A stretch of 64,000 nt of DNA from Streptomyces sp. APSN-46.1 (lineage in GTDB: Bacteria; Actinomycetota; Actinomycetes; Streptomycetales; Streptomycetaceae): the NCBI RefSeq assembly GCF_022815725.1, contig NZ_JALGRF010000007.1, positions 62,001 through 126,000 of the forward strand. The letters run 5' to 3'. Under the pieces are notes generated by a model, which ran no database searches, was not told the DNA's origin, and was given only the letters and a program-made list of their open reading frames with translations. Shown piece after piece: positions 25,205 to 33,873 of this stretch. The translations under genes were made by a program, and so were the position numbers. Positions within the stretch are counted from its first letter, which is position 1. Each line of letters starts with the position of its first letter.

Positions 25205-26011
25205 CTACGGGCGGGTGAAGAGCGGCTCGCCGGGCGGGTTCGGGGCCCCGGCCGGCAGCAGTGCCAGATTCAGCCCGCGCACCAGCCGGCCCCGCAGGGT
25301 CTCGTCGGCGGCCAGCGCCTCGGCGACCCGGCGGGCCGCCGCCGGGGCGCTCTGCGCGTCACCGGCCAGCACGATGGCGAGGGTGCCGTCGGCGTCCGGG
25401 CCCGCGGGGCCGATGTGGGCGCGGAGTACGGCGGGCTCGGCGGCCACGGCCGCGCGTACGGCCTCCCGTACGGCGGGATCGGCCAGCGGGCCCGCGTCCG
25501 TGCGGCCCTCGGCCAGGGCGCGCAGGGCGGCGCCGGTGAGCTGATACGTGACCGGGCCGGCCAGGTCGAGGACCACGGTGTCGGCCTTCTCGTGCGCGGC
25601 GGCCTTCAGGGCCTGGTGCAGCGGGACGGCCACCGGCCGGGCCGCCGGGTCCCACAGCGCGAGCGAGGCGATCGAGGTGAAGGCGGGCAGCGCGCGCCGG
25701 TCCCCCGCCGTGAGGGTGGGGACGGCCATGTCGCTGGTCTTCTCCCGCTTGAGGCCGGTCTCCGGGTCGGTCTCGACCTCGCCGAGGACGGCGACGACGG
25801 GGACCAGCAGACGGGCGTCCTGGAGCGCGGCCAGCACCTCGGGCTCGCGGCCCCTGTCCTCGGCCCAGGCGGCCAGGGCCGCGCTCAGCCGGGGGTCGGC
25901 GGAGCCGTCGTCGTCGGAGAAGCCGGGGTCGGGAATGCTCTTGTTCGCCACGCTCTTCTTCGCCACGCTTTTGTTCGCCACGCCTTTAATCGCCACGCCT
26001 TTGATCGCCAC
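25205..26011 (-). CDS. SseB-family protein with repeat-built N-terminus
   Basis: About 268 aa from the first GTG, 248 aa from the last. The SseB N-terminal domain is recognisable (LVPVVAVLGE, then SDMAVPTLTAGDRRALPAFTS, and VAVPLHQALKAA). A C-terminal helical region follows. In actinobacteria this family commonly lies beside infC and has no settled function. The first 25 residues are five VA(I/N/K)K(G/S) pentapeptides encoded by a 15-bp tandem repeat, so five in-frame GTG codons (26011, 25996, 25981, 25966, 25951) are possible starts. The last is directly followed by the conserved-looking IPDPGFSDDDGSADPRL. Confidence 0.8.
   Translation of the reverse strand: MAIKGVAIKGVANKSVAKKSVANKSIPDPGFSDDDGSADPRLSAALAAWAEDRGREPEVLAALQDARLLVPVVAVLGEVETDPETGLKREKTSDMAVPTLTAGDRRALPAFTSIASLALWDPAARPVAVPLHQALKAAAHEKADTVVLDLAGPVTYQLTGAALRALAEGRTDAGPLADPAVREAVRAAVAAEPAVLRAHIGPAGPDADGTLAIVLAGDAQSAPAAARRVAEALAADETLRGRLVRGLNLALLPAGAPNPPGEPLFTRP
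25937..26011. repeat. 15-bp tandem repeat containing five in-frame GTG codons
   Basis: Five 15-bp units cover the 5' end of the sseB-like gene. Each begins GTGGCG on the minus strand. Units 1-2 are nearly identical, as are units 3 and 5; unit 4 differs at the third codon. Confidence 0.85.
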
Positions 26012-26023
26012 AGTTACCCGACC

Positions 26024-27232
26024 CTATCCCGGCCCGGGGCGCCGCGGCCGCCGGGCCAGTACGAGGGCCAGCGCGAGCAGCGCCACCCCCGCGGCGGCCG
26101 CCGCGGGGGCCCCGATCCGGGCGCCGCGCTCGGGCACGCGGACGGGCTCGGGGCCGGGGCCGAAGTAGGGCCGGCCGGCCGCGACGGGCGAGGGCACCGG
26201 CTGCTCGGGGCGCAGTCGCTCCGCGGCCTGGAGGGCGGCGACGGGATCCACCAGGCCGTGGCCCCGGGAGTCGTCGCGTCCGCCGGGCGGGGAGTCCGAG
26301 GCGGTGTCCTCCAGCAGCTTCTTGATCTGGGCCGGGGACAGGTCCGGGTGGGCCGCCTTGACCAGGGCCACGGCGCCGGAGACGAAGGCCGCGGCGGCGC
26401 TGGTGCCCCAGCCCTCGTAGTAGGAGCGGTCGGGATCGGCGATGACGACGTCGACGCCGGGGGCGCTGACGGTGGCGTACCAGTTGCGGGTGGAGAAGCC
26501 GGCCCTGCGGCCGCGCCGGTCGACGGCGGCGACGGCGATGACCCCGGGGTAGCCGGCCGGGTAGGAGGCGGGGTCGCCCTGTTTGCCGCTGTTGCCCGCG
26601 GAGGCGACGACGACCACGCCCTTGGCCAGGGCGTACTGAACCGCCTCGTCCTCGGCGGCCTCGTGGTGGGCGGACTCGCTGTCGTCGCCGAGGGACAGGT
26701 TGATGATGTCGGCGCCGTGGTCGGCCGCCCAGCGGATGCCCTCGGCGAGGGCGCCGCCCTTGCTCTCGCGGGCCTTGGCGCGGCCGGGGTCGCCCTCTTC
26801 GAGGATCACCCGCACCGGGAGGATCTTCGCGCGGGGGGCGATGCCGAGGACGCCCTGGCGGCGGTTGGCTCCGTGGCCGTGCCCGGCGATGATGCCGGCC
26901 ATCGCGGTGCCGTGGCGGGCCCAGGCGCGATCGCCGCGGCCGGCTCCCATGCCGATGAGGTCGGTGCCGTCGAGGACCTGTCCGGCCAGGTCGGGGTGGC
27001 GGGAGTCGACCCCGGTGTCGAGGACGGCGACGGTGATCCCCTCGCCCTGGGTGGTCCCCCAGGCCTCCTCGGCGCGCAGCGCCAGCAGGCCCCACTGGCG
27101 GTCGCGGATGGCGTCAATGTCGGCTGGGGCGGCGACGGCGACGGCGGGCGCGGTGGCCCCGGCGAGGAGCGCGGCGCACACGAGGGCCGCCAGGGTGGTG
27201 CGGGCCCGGGATCCGCTCGTCCGCGCCGTCAT
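26024..27232 (-). CDS. Mycosin-type S8 serine protease, membrane-anchored
   Basis: 402 aa. An N-terminal signal peptide (~10-34) precedes a subtilisin domain with Asp in AVLDTGVDSRHPD, His in RHGTAMAGIIAGHGHG and Ser in GTSAAAAFVSG. A Pro-rich stretch and a C-terminal transmembrane helix (~376-392, then RRPRR) anchor it, as in the mycosins associated with type VII secretion. No ESX core gene is in the window. The ATG overlaps the stop of the preceding membrane-protein gene (ATGA, 27229-27232), so the two are co-expressed. Confidence 0.85.
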   Translation of the reverse strand: MTARTSGSRARTTLAALVCAALLAGATAPAVAVAAPADIDAIRDRQWGLLALRAEEAWGTTQGEGITVAVLDTGVDSRHPDLAGQVLDGTDLIGMGAGRGDRAWARHGTAMAGIIAGHGHGANRRQGVLGIAPRAKILPVRVILEEGDPGRAKARESKGGALAEGIRWAADHGADIINLSLGDDSESAHHEAAEDEAVQYALAKGVVVVASAGNSGKQGDPASYPAGYPGVIAVAAVDRRGRRAGFSTRNWYATVSAPGVDVVIADPDRSYYEGWGTSAAAAFVSGAVALVKAAHPDLSPAQIKKLLEDTASDSPPGGRDDSRGHGLVDPVAALQAAERLRPEQPVPSPVAAGRPYFGPGPEPVRVPERGARIGAPAAAAAGVALLALALVLARRPRRPGPG

Positions 27233-27969
27233 GCCGCGGGCTCCGGCGCGGTGGCCAGGGCCCGGACGGCGCGCTCGACCCGGTCGGCGACGGCCTGGGT
27301 CTCGTGGCCGAGGCCGGCGCGCGCCGCGGCGCCGGTGGCGTCCTTCTTCATGGCGTCCCGGGCCGGGAGGGGGGTGTCCAGGACCCGGCCGTCGGCGAAG
27401 GCCGATACGGCGTAGACGACGACCGGGGCCTCGGGGAGCACGGACGCCGTCCAGGCCGCGCGCTGCGGGTCGGCGAACCCGTAGGCGGGCGGGGCGGTGA
27501 GGCGCTCGCGCAGGCCCGCCATGGCGGTGGCGTCGGCTGGGGTGAAGACCAGGCCGACGGTGATCAGGGAGCTTCGGGTGGCGTCGGTGTAGGTGGCGCG
27601 GAGCACGCGGGTGCAGCCGGCTCCGGTTTCGTTCAGCAGGCCCTGCCAGTCGGGGGCCAGGGCGGCCGCGCACGCGGCGTCGGGAGCGATGGCCGTCCGG
27701 GTCCAGGAGCGGTCGGCGCCGCCGGGCCCGGCGGCGGCTCCGTCGAGCACGGGCGGGAACAGGGTGTCCACCGGGGCGGCCCGCCAGAGCGAGCCCGCCT
27801 CGCGGTAGGCGGCGCCGGCGGTCAAGGGGCGGTGCGCGGCGCGGTGTTCCTCCCAGGCGGTGACCCCGGCCGCGCCGACGAGTCCGGCCCCGAGCAGTCC
27901 GCACAGCACGGCGGCGGCCATCCGCTGCGGCACGGCGGGGAACGCGGTCTGCGGTGTCGACGTCGTCAT
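27229..27969 (-). CDS. Single-pass membrane protein of unknown function, partner of the protease
   Basis: 246 aa. One hydrophobic helix (~17-37, AAAVLCGLLGAGLVGAAGVTA) near the N-terminus and a large outside domain with two cysteines (ACAAAL and GCTRVL) that may pair. No family recognised. Its stop overlaps the start of the mycosin-like protease, which argues for a joint role at the membrane. Confidence 0.6.
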   Translation of the reverse strand: MTTSTPQTAFPAVPQRMAAAVLCGLLGAGLVGAAGVTAWEEHRAAHRPLTAGAAYREAGSLWRAAPVDTLFPPVLDGAAAGPGGADRSWTRTAIAPDAACAAALAPDWQGLLNETGAGCTRVLRATYTDATRSSLITVGLVFTPADATAMAGLRERLTAPPAYGFADPQRAAWTASVLPEAPVVVYAVSAFADGRVLDTPLPARDAMKKDATGAAARAGLGHETQAVADRVERAVRALATAPEPAA

Positions 27970-28120
27970 GCGGCGGCCCGCCCCCCGTTCTTCCGCTGCG
28001 GCCTCCCCGTACTCTACGTCCGGCCTGCCGGGCCCCGGTCCCGGGGACTCCCTCGCGACCGACACTCCCCAGGGGGTTCGGGGCCTACCCACCGGTAGAG
28101 GCGTCTGGCAAGCTGCCGCC

Positions 28121-29326
28121 ATGAAATCCCCCGCCGGAGGCGACCGGGCCCGGTACGACAAGGCCACCGCCCACCTCGACGCCCCGCTGGCCGTCGTCGA
28201 CCTCGACGCCTTCGACGCCAACGCCGACGACCTGGTGCGCCGCGCCGGCGGGAAGCCGATCCGGGTGGCCAGCAAGTCCGTCCGGTGCCGCGTGCTCCTG
28301 GAACGGGTCCTGGCCCGGCCCGGGTTCGCGGGGATCATGTCGTACACGCTCGCCGAGTCCATCTGGCTGGCCCGCTCGGGTTTCGAGGACGTCCTGCTCG
28401 CCTACCCGTCCGCCGACCGCGCGGGCTTCGCCGAGCTGGCCGGTGACCCGAAGCTGGCCGGTGCCGTGACCGTCATGGTGGACGACCCCGCGCAGCTGGA
28501 GCTCATGGACCGCGCGCGGGACGGCGGCGGCCAGGAGATCCGGGTCTGCCTCGAACTCGACACCGCGCTCCAGCTCTTCGGCGGCAGGGTCCGCGTGGGC
28601 GCCCGGCGTTCGCCGCTGCGCGAGCCCGGGCAGCTCGCCGAGCTGGCCCGCGCGGTCAGCGCCCGGCCGGGCTTCCGGGTCGTCGGGCTCATGGGGTACG
28701 AGGGCCACGTCGCGGGGGTCGGAGACGCCCTCGCGGGGCGGCCGTTGCGCTCCCGCGCCATCCGGCTGATGCAGGGCGCGGCCCGCAGGGAGCTCGCCGC
28801 GCGCCGTGCCGAGGCGGTCCGGGCCGTCCGCTCCGTCATCCCGGACCTGGAGTTCGTCAACGGGGGCGGCACCGGCAGCGTCCAGCAGACCGCCGCCGAG
28901 GACGCCGTCACCGAGATCGCGGCCGGCTCGGGGCTGTACGTACCGAGGCTGTTCGACAACTACACCTCGTTCCGGGGCCGCCCGGCCGCGCTGTTCGCCC
29001 TGCCGGTGGTCCGCAGGCCGGGCGTGGGTGTCGTCACCGTGCTCGGCGGCGGCTACCCCGCCTCCGGCGCGGCCGGACCCGACCGGCTCCCCGAGCCGTA
29101 CCTGCCCCGGGGCCTGCGCTACGACCCCCAGGAGGGTGCGGGCGAGGTGCAGACCCCGCTCCTCGGCAGCCCGGCCGACGACCTGCTGATCGGCGACCGG
29201 GTCTGGTTCCGCCACGCCAAGGCGGGGGAACTGTGCGAGCGCTTCGACGCGTTGCACCTCGTGGAGGGCGACCGGGTGACGGCCACCGCCCCGACCTACC
29301 GGGGCGAGGGCCGCACGTTCCTTTAG
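28121..29326 (+). CDS. PLP-dependent amino acid deaminase/aldolase (alanine-racemase fold)
   Basis: 401 aa. An N-terminal alanine-racemase-like TIM barrel starts with LAVVDLDAFDANADDLVRR; the PLP Lys is expected in PIRVASKSVRCR. A C-terminal D-serine-dehydratase-like domain (~280-390, with GGGYPASG) follows. This matches the fold-type III family of D-threonine aldolase and D-serine dehydratase. The substrate cannot be fixed. The ATG at 28121 has no clear ribosome site and is divergent from the protease pair. Ends 11 bp before the convergent SDR. Confidence 0.75.
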   Translation: MKSPAGGDRARYDKATAHLDAPLAVVDLDAFDANADDLVRRAGGKPIRVASKSVRCRVLLERVLARPGFAGIMSYTLAESIWLARSGFEDVLLAYPSADRAGFAELAGDPKLAGAVTVMVDDPAQLELMDRARDGGGQEIRVCLELDTALQLFGGRVRVGARRSPLREPGQLAELARAVSARPGFRVVGLMGYEGHVAGVGDALAGRPLRSRAIRLMQGAARRELAARRAEAVRAVRSVIPDLEFVNGGGTGSVQQTAAEDAVTEIAAGSGLYVPRLFDNYTSFRGRPAALFALPVVRRPGVGVVTVLGGGYPASGAAGPDRLPEPYLPRGLRYDPQEGAGEVQTPLLGSPADDLLIGDRVWFRHAKAGELCERFDALHLVEGDRVTATAPTYRGEGRTFL

Positions 29327-29337
29327 GGGTGTTCGCC

Positions 29338-30132
29338 CTACAGCGGGGTGACGTACGCGCCGGAGATGCCGCCGTCGACCAGGAAGTCGGTGGCGTTGAT
29401 GAAGGAGGAGTCGTCGCTGGCGAGGAAGGCGACGGCCGCGGCGATCTCGGTGGGCTCGGCGAACCGGCCCAGCGGGATGTGCACGAGGCGGCGGGCGGCC
29501 CGCTCGGGGTCCTTGGCGAACAGCTCCTGGAGGAGCGGGGTGTTGACCGGCCCGGGGCACAGGGCGTTGACGCGGATCCCCTCGCGGGCGAACTGGACGC
29601 CGAGTTCGCGGGACATGGCGAGGACGCCGCCCTTGGAGGCGGTGTACGAGATCTGCGAGGTGGCGGCGCCCATGATGGCCACGAAGGACGCGGTGTTGAT
29701 GATCGAGCCGCGGCCCTGGCGCCGCATGTAGGGCAGGGCGGCCTTGCAGCACAGGTAGACGGAGGTGAGGTTGACGTCCTGGACGCGCTTCCAGGCCTCC
29801 AGGCCGGTGGTGAGGATCGAGTCGTCCTCGGGGGGCGAGATGCCCGCGTTGTTGAAGGCGATGTCGACCGAGCCGTAGGTGTCGAAGGCGGTCTTGAACA
29901 GCGCCTCGACCTCCTCGGGGCTGGTGACGTCCACCTTGACGAAGGTGCCTCCGACCTCCTCGGCGGCGGCCTTGCCGGCCGTCTCGTCGATGTCCGCGCA
30001 GACCACATTGGCGCCTTCGGAGCCGAGTCGGCGGGCGGTGGCGAGGCCGATGCCGCTGCCGGCTCCGGTGATGACGGCGGTGCGGCCGACCAGGCGGCGG
30101 CAGACGATCTCTTCAGTGCTCTGACCGGTCAT
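29338..30132 (-). CDS. Short-chain dehydrogenase/reductase
   Basis: 264 aa classical SDR: cofactor motif TGAGSGIG, NNAG, catalytic Ser in TASFVAIMG and YTASKGG (YxxxK), and a C-terminal FINATDFLVDGG. The Asp in VVCADID suggests preference for NAD. Third gene of the minus-strand glutamine-synthetase/ALDH/SDR set, six bases after the aldehyde dehydrogenase stop. It may oxidise or reduce a hydroxy-intermediate of the amine pathway; this is inference from context. Confidence 0.85.
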   Translation of the reverse strand: MTGQSTEEIVCRRLVGRTAVITGAGSGIGLATARRLGSEGANVVCADIDETAGKAAAEEVGGTFVKVDVTSPEEVEALFKTAFDTYGSVDIAFNNAGISPPEDDSILTTGLEAWKRVQDVNLTSVYLCCKAALPYMRRQGRGSIINTASFVAIMGAATSQISYTASKGGVLAMSRELGVQFAREGIRVNALCPGPVNTPLLQELFAKDPERAARRLVHIPLGRFAEPTEIAAAVAFLASDDSSFINATDFLVDGGISGAYVTPL

Positions 30133-30138
30133 GAGTTT

Positions 30139-31530
30139 TCAGGCCTCCGTGCTGATGAAGACGTTCTTGGTTTCGGTGAACGCGGTGAGGGCGTCGGGTC
30201 CGAGCTCGCGTCCGAGTCCGGACTGCTTGTAGCCGCCGAAGGGGGTCGAGTAGCGGACGCTGCTGTGGGAGTTGACGGACAGGTTGCCCGCGGCGACGGC
30301 GCGCGAGACGCGCAGGGCACGGCCGATGTCGCGGGTCCAGAGGGAGCCGGAGAGTCCGTACTCGGTGGCGTTGGCCAGGCGTACGGCGTCCTCCTCGTCC
30401 TCGAAGGGCAGGACGACGGCGACCGGGCCGAAGACCTCCTCGGCGGCCACGGGCGCGGTGGGGGCGACGCCGGTGACGAGGGTCGGGGCGTGCCAGAACC
30501 CGGGGCCCGCGGGAGCCGTGCCCCGGATCGCGGTGAGGTCGTCGGTGACGTACAACCGCACGCGGTCCAGCTGCACCTGCGAGATCAGCGGCCCCATCTG
30601 CGTCTTCTCGTCGGACGGGTCCCCGACGACCACGCCCTCGATTCCGGGGGCGACCAGCTCCAGGAACCGGTCGTACACCGAGCGCTGTACGAGGATCCGC
30701 GTGCGGGCGCAGCAGTCCTGGCCGGTGTTGTCCAGGAAGGCCATGGGGGCGGCGGCGGCCGCCGCCTCCAGGTCCGCGTCCGCGAAGACGATGTTGGGGC
30801 TCTTGCCGCCGAGTTCGAGGGTGACCCGCTTCACCCGGTCGGCGCACTTGGCCATGATCTGCTTGCCGACCCGGGTGGAGCCGGTGAACACGATCTTCGC
30901 GACGCCGGGGTGCTCGACCAGCGCGTCTCCGGTGATCGCCCCGCGGCCGGGGAGCACCTGGAGCAGGTGCTCGGGGATCCCGGCTTCGAGGGCGAGTTCG
31001 GCGAGGCGCAGTGCGGTGAGCGGGGTGGTCTCGGCGGGCTTGAGGATGACGGCGTTGCCAGCGGCGAGCGCGGGGGCCAGGCCCCAGGCGGCGATCGGCA
31101 TGGGGAAGTTCCACGGGGCGATCACGCCGATGACGCCGAGGGGTTCGAGGAAGGTGACGTCGATGCCTCCGGCGACGGGGATCTGGCGGCCGGAGAGCCG
31201 TTCCACTCCGCCGGCGGCGAAGTCCAGCAGGTCGCGTACGTTGCCGGCTTCCCAGCGGGCGTTGCCGATGGTGTGCCCGGCTTCCCGGACCTCCAGGCGG
31301 GCCAGCTCCTCGATGTGTCCGTCGACCACCGCCGCGAAGCGGCGGAGCAGCCGGGCCCGGTCCGCGGGGGCGACCGCCGCCCAGCCGCGCTGGGCGGCGG
31401 CGGCTCTGGCGACGGCGGCATCGACATCGTCCCGTGTGGCGGCCGGGACGATGGCGACGATTTCCTCGGTGGCCGGATTCAACACCTCTAGATCGAGGGG
31501 GGCCAGCACATCGGACACGTGGTGCCTCAC
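30139..31530 (-). CDS. NAD(P)-dependent aldehyde dehydrogenase
   Basis: 463 aa. ALDH motifs: PWNFPMPIAAWGLAPALAAG, FTGSTRVGK, the active-site Glu in LELGGKSPN and the catalytic Cys in NTGQDCCAR (two adjacent Cys). C-terminal EEVFGPV and FGGYKQSGLGRELG are typical. In context it would oxidise the aldehyde formed from a gamma-glutamylated amine, like PuuC in the E. coli putrescine route. It lies 24 bp after the glutamine synthetase stop. Confidence 0.9.
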   Translation of the reverse strand: MRHHVSDVLAPLDLEVLNPATEEIVAIVPAATRDDVDAAVARAAAAQRGWAAVAPADRARLLRRFAAVVDGHIEELARLEVREAGHTIGNARWEAGNVRDLLDFAAGGVERLSGRQIPVAGGIDVTFLEPLGVIGVIAPWNFPMPIAAWGLAPALAAGNAVILKPAETTPLTALRLAELALEAGIPEHLLQVLPGRGAITGDALVEHPGVAKIVFTGSTRVGKQIMAKCADRVKRVTLELGGKSPNIVFADADLEAAAAAAPMAFLDNTGQDCCARTRILVQRSVYDRFLELVAPGIEGVVVGDPSDEKTQMGPLISQVQLDRVRLYVTDDLTAIRGTAPAGPGFWHAPTLVTGVAPTAPVAAEEVFGPVAVVLPFEDEEDAVRLANATEYGLSGSLWTRDIGRALRVSRAVAAGNLSVNSHSSVRYSTPFGGYKQSGLGRELGPDALTAFTETKNVFISTEA

Positions 31531-31554
31531 AGACTTTCGGTTGGCGGGAGCGGG

Positions 31555-32919
31555 TTACAGGCGTTCGAAGGAGCGGCGCAGCTCCCAGTCGGTGACCGCG
31601 GAGTCGTACGCGTCGAGTTCCACGCGGGCCATGTTCCGGTAGTGGGCGACCACCTCGGGACCGAAGGCCGCCTTGGCGATCTCACTGTTCTCCCAGAGCT
31701 CCGCGGCCTCGCGCAAGGTGGTCGGGACGTGCGCGAAATCGGCGGTGTAGGCGTTGCCGGCGCAGGCTTCCGGGAGTTCCAGGCGGTTCTCGACGCCGTA
31801 CAGCCCGGCCGCGACCAGGCCCGCGACGGCGAGGTACGGGTTGACGTCGCCGCCGGGGAGGCGGTTCTCGAAGCGCATGGAGCGGCCGTGGCCGACGACG
31901 CGAAGGGCGCAGGTCCGGTTGTCGACGCCCCAGGCGACGGCGGTCGGTGCGAAGGATCCCGGCCGGAAACGCTTGTACGAGTTGATGTTCGGGGCGTAGA
32001 GAAGGGAGAAGTCGCGCAGCGCGGCCAGCTGGCCGGCCAGGAAGTGCCGCATCACCGGTGACATGCCGCCAGGGCCGTCCCCGGCCATCGCGTTGTGCCC
32101 GTCGGCGTCGCTGAGTGAGAGGTGGATGTGGCAGGAGTTGCCCTCGCGCTCGTCGAACTTGGCCATGAAGGTGAGCGAGACACCCTCCTGGGCGGCGATC
32201 TCCTTCGCCCCCGTCTTGTAGACGGCGTGCTGGTCGCAGGTGGTCAGCGCCTCGTCGTAGCGGAAGGCGATCTCGTGCTGTCCGAGGTTGCACTCCCCCT
32301 TCGCCGACTCGACGATCAGGCCCGCGGCCTGCATCTCGTTGCGGATGCGGCGCAGCAGCGGCTCGATGCGACCGGTGCCGAGGACGGAGTAGTCGATGTT
32401 GTACTGGTTCGCCGGGGTCAGGCCGCGGTAGTTGGCGTTCCAGGCCTGCTCGTAGGTGTCCTGGAACACCATGAACTCCAGCTCGGTGCCGACCATCGCG
32501 GTGTACCCGTGCTCGGCGAGGCGCTCCAGCTGGCGGCGCAGGATCTGCCGGGGCGCGGCCACGACGGGCGAGCCGTCGTTCCAGGCCAGGTCGGCCAGGA
32601 GGAAGGCGCTGCCCGGGTTCCAGGGGATCCGGCGCAGGGTGGCGAGGTCGGGGCGCATGGCGAAGTCGCCGTAGCCCCGGTCCCAGGAGGACATCTCGTA
32701 TCCGTCGACGGTGTTCATGTCGGTGTCGACGGCCAGGAGGTAGTTGCAGCCCTCGGTGCCGTGTTCGAGGACTTCGTCGAGGAAGAACTGCGCGGCGAAC
32801 CGCTTGCCCTGGAGGCGTCCCTGCATGTCGGGGAAGGCCAGGACCACTGTGTCGATCTCACCGCTGGCGACGAGGGCACGGAGCTCCTCGGGCGCGAGCG
32901 GCGGCTTGCGGTCTACCAC
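31555..32919 (-). CDS. glnA4: Glutamine-synthetase-like gamma-glutamyl-amine ligase, GlnA4 type
   Basis: 454 aa. GS catalytic domain features: GTELEFMVF, GQHEIAFRYDEALTTCD, NSCHIHLSL, the NRTCALRVVG region and RFENRLPGGDVNPY. The sequence and setting match the Streptomyces GlnA4 group; S. coelicolor GlnA4 (SCO1613) is reported to gamma-glutamylate ethanolamine, not ammonia. The adenylylation-type Tyr region of GlnA-I is not evident. GTG start at 32919 with GAAGGAGA upstream. Divergent from a FadR-type regulator, first gene of glnA4-ALDH-SDR. Ethanolamine as substrate is inferred. Confidence 0.85.
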   Translation of the reverse strand: MVDRKPPLAPEELRALVASGEIDTVVLAFPDMQGRLQGKRFAAQFFLDEVLEHGTEGCNYLLAVDTDMNTVDGYEMSSWDRGYGDFAMRPDLATLRRIPWNPGSAFLLADLAWNDGSPVVAAPRQILRRQLERLAEHGYTAMVGTELEFMVFQDTYEQAWNANYRGLTPANQYNIDYSVLGTGRIEPLLRRIRNEMQAAGLIVESAKGECNLGQHEIAFRYDEALTTCDQHAVYKTGAKEIAAQEGVSLTFMAKFDEREGNSCHIHLSLSDADGHNAMAGDGPGGMSPVMRHFLAGQLAALRDFSLLYAPNINSYKRFRPGSFAPTAVAWGVDNRTCALRVVGHGRSMRFENRLPGGDVNPYLAVAGLVAAGLYGVENRLELPEACAGNAYTADFAHVPTTLREAAELWENSEIAKAAFGPEVVAHYRNMARVELDAYDSAVTDWELRRSFERL

Positions 32920-32996
32920 GGGAATCTCTCCTTCGGTGAGCCGAGTGGGCCTAAGGTATTGAATAGAACCATTGCTTGGGAAGGGGAGGAGCCAAG
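32920..32996. promoter_or_regulatory. Divergent control region of glnA4 and the FadR-type gene
   Basis: A 77-bp gap with an AT-rich core (about 32955-32975, GGTATTGAATAGAACC, an imperfect dyad GGT...ACC). It must hold both promoters and probably the operator of the FadR-type regulator. No stronger palindrome is visible. Confidence 0.4.
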
Positions 32997-33743
32997 ATGA
33001 CCGACACGGCGAGCGAAGGCGGCCCGATCGCGCGGCTGAATCCCGTGCTGCGACAGGTGCGGGCGGGCAACGGTTTCGAGGAGGCGCTGGAGCAGATTCT
33101 CCAGGTGGTCCGGCTGGGCCTGGTACCGGGCGGCGAACGGCTGCCACCGGAGCGCGAGTTGGCCGAGCGGATGGGGATCAGCCGGGTCACCCTGCGGGAG
33201 GTCCTGAAGGTACTCCAGGACCAGGGTCTGGTGGAGGCCCGGCGCGGCCGGTACGGCGGAACGTTCGTGCTGCCGCGTCCGGACACCCCGGCGGGCGGGG
33301 CCGAGGAGGAGCTGCGGCGCCGGGTCGCGGGCGTGGACATCGAGGACGTCCTGCGGTTCCGCGAGGTCCTGGAAGTGGGCGCGGCCGGCCTGTGCGCCTC
33401 CCACGGGCTGACCGAGGAGGGCTCCGAGCGGCTGCTCGGCGCGCTCGCCGCCACCCATGACGCCGCGCTCGCGGACTACCGCCGCCAGGACACCCTCTTC
33501 CACCTCACCCTGTGCGAACTCGCCGGATCCGCCACGCTGACGGCCCAGTACGCGGCCGTCCGGGCCTCGGTGAACGACCTGCTGGACTGCATCCCGCTAC
33601 TGGTGCGCAACCTGGAGCACTCGCAGCAGCAGCACACCGCGCTGGTCGAGGCGGTACTGGAGCAGGACGCCGAGGCCGCCCGCGAGACGATGCGCCAGCA
33701 CTGCTGCGGGACGGCGGCGCTGCTGAGGGGGTTTCTGGCCTGA
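32997..33743 (+). CDS. FadR-type (FCD) GntR regulator
   Basis: 248 aa. Winged helix at ~30-95 (GERLPPERELAERMGISRVTLREVLKVL), then an all-helical FCD domain (~110-240) with the metal-ligand pattern D...H...H (TLFHLTLCELAGS, HTALVEAVL). GGAGGAG precedes the ATG. It is divergent from glnA4 and just upstream of the permease, so it probably controls this amine catabolism set in response to a pathway metabolite. Confidence 0.85.
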   Translation: MTDTASEGGPIARLNPVLRQVRAGNGFEEALEQILQVVRLGLVPGGERLPPERELAERMGISRVTLREVLKVLQDQGLVEARRGRYGGTFVLPRPDTPAGGAEEELRRRVAGVDIEDVLRFREVLEVGAAGLCASHGLTEEGSERLLGALAATHDAALADYRRQDTLFHLTLCELAGSATLTAQYAAVRASVNDLLDCIPLLVRNLEHSQQQHTALVEAVLEQDAEAARETMRQHCCGTAALLRGFLA

Positions 33744-33769
33744 GGGGCGGGTTCGCGTTCTCGCGCCCC
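33744..33769 (+). terminator. Hairpin after the FadR-type gene
   Basis: Starts immediately after the TGA: GGGGCG pairs with CGCCCC at 33764-33769 around a 14-base loop. No T tract within five bases; GGTTTTC follows at 33774. Weak to moderate terminator. Confidence 0.45.
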
Positions 33770-33780
33770 GGGAGGTTTTC

Positions 33781-33796
33781 GTAACCGCTGTTTAAC
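33781..33796 (+). promoter_or_regulatory. Possible GlnR half-site upstream of the permease
   Basis: GTAAC, six bases, then TTAAC resembles one a-b pair of the actinobacterial GlnR box (GTnAC-n6-GAAAC). The second arm matches only three of five positions and no second pair follows. If real, it would tie amine uptake to nitrogen status. Confidence 0.3.
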
Positions 33797-33873
33797 GCAG
33801 GGGTCTTGCGCGTTCCCCTCCGCTGACGCAAAGGTACGCCTCACAACCATTGCCCTGAGGCAGGAGCGCACCC

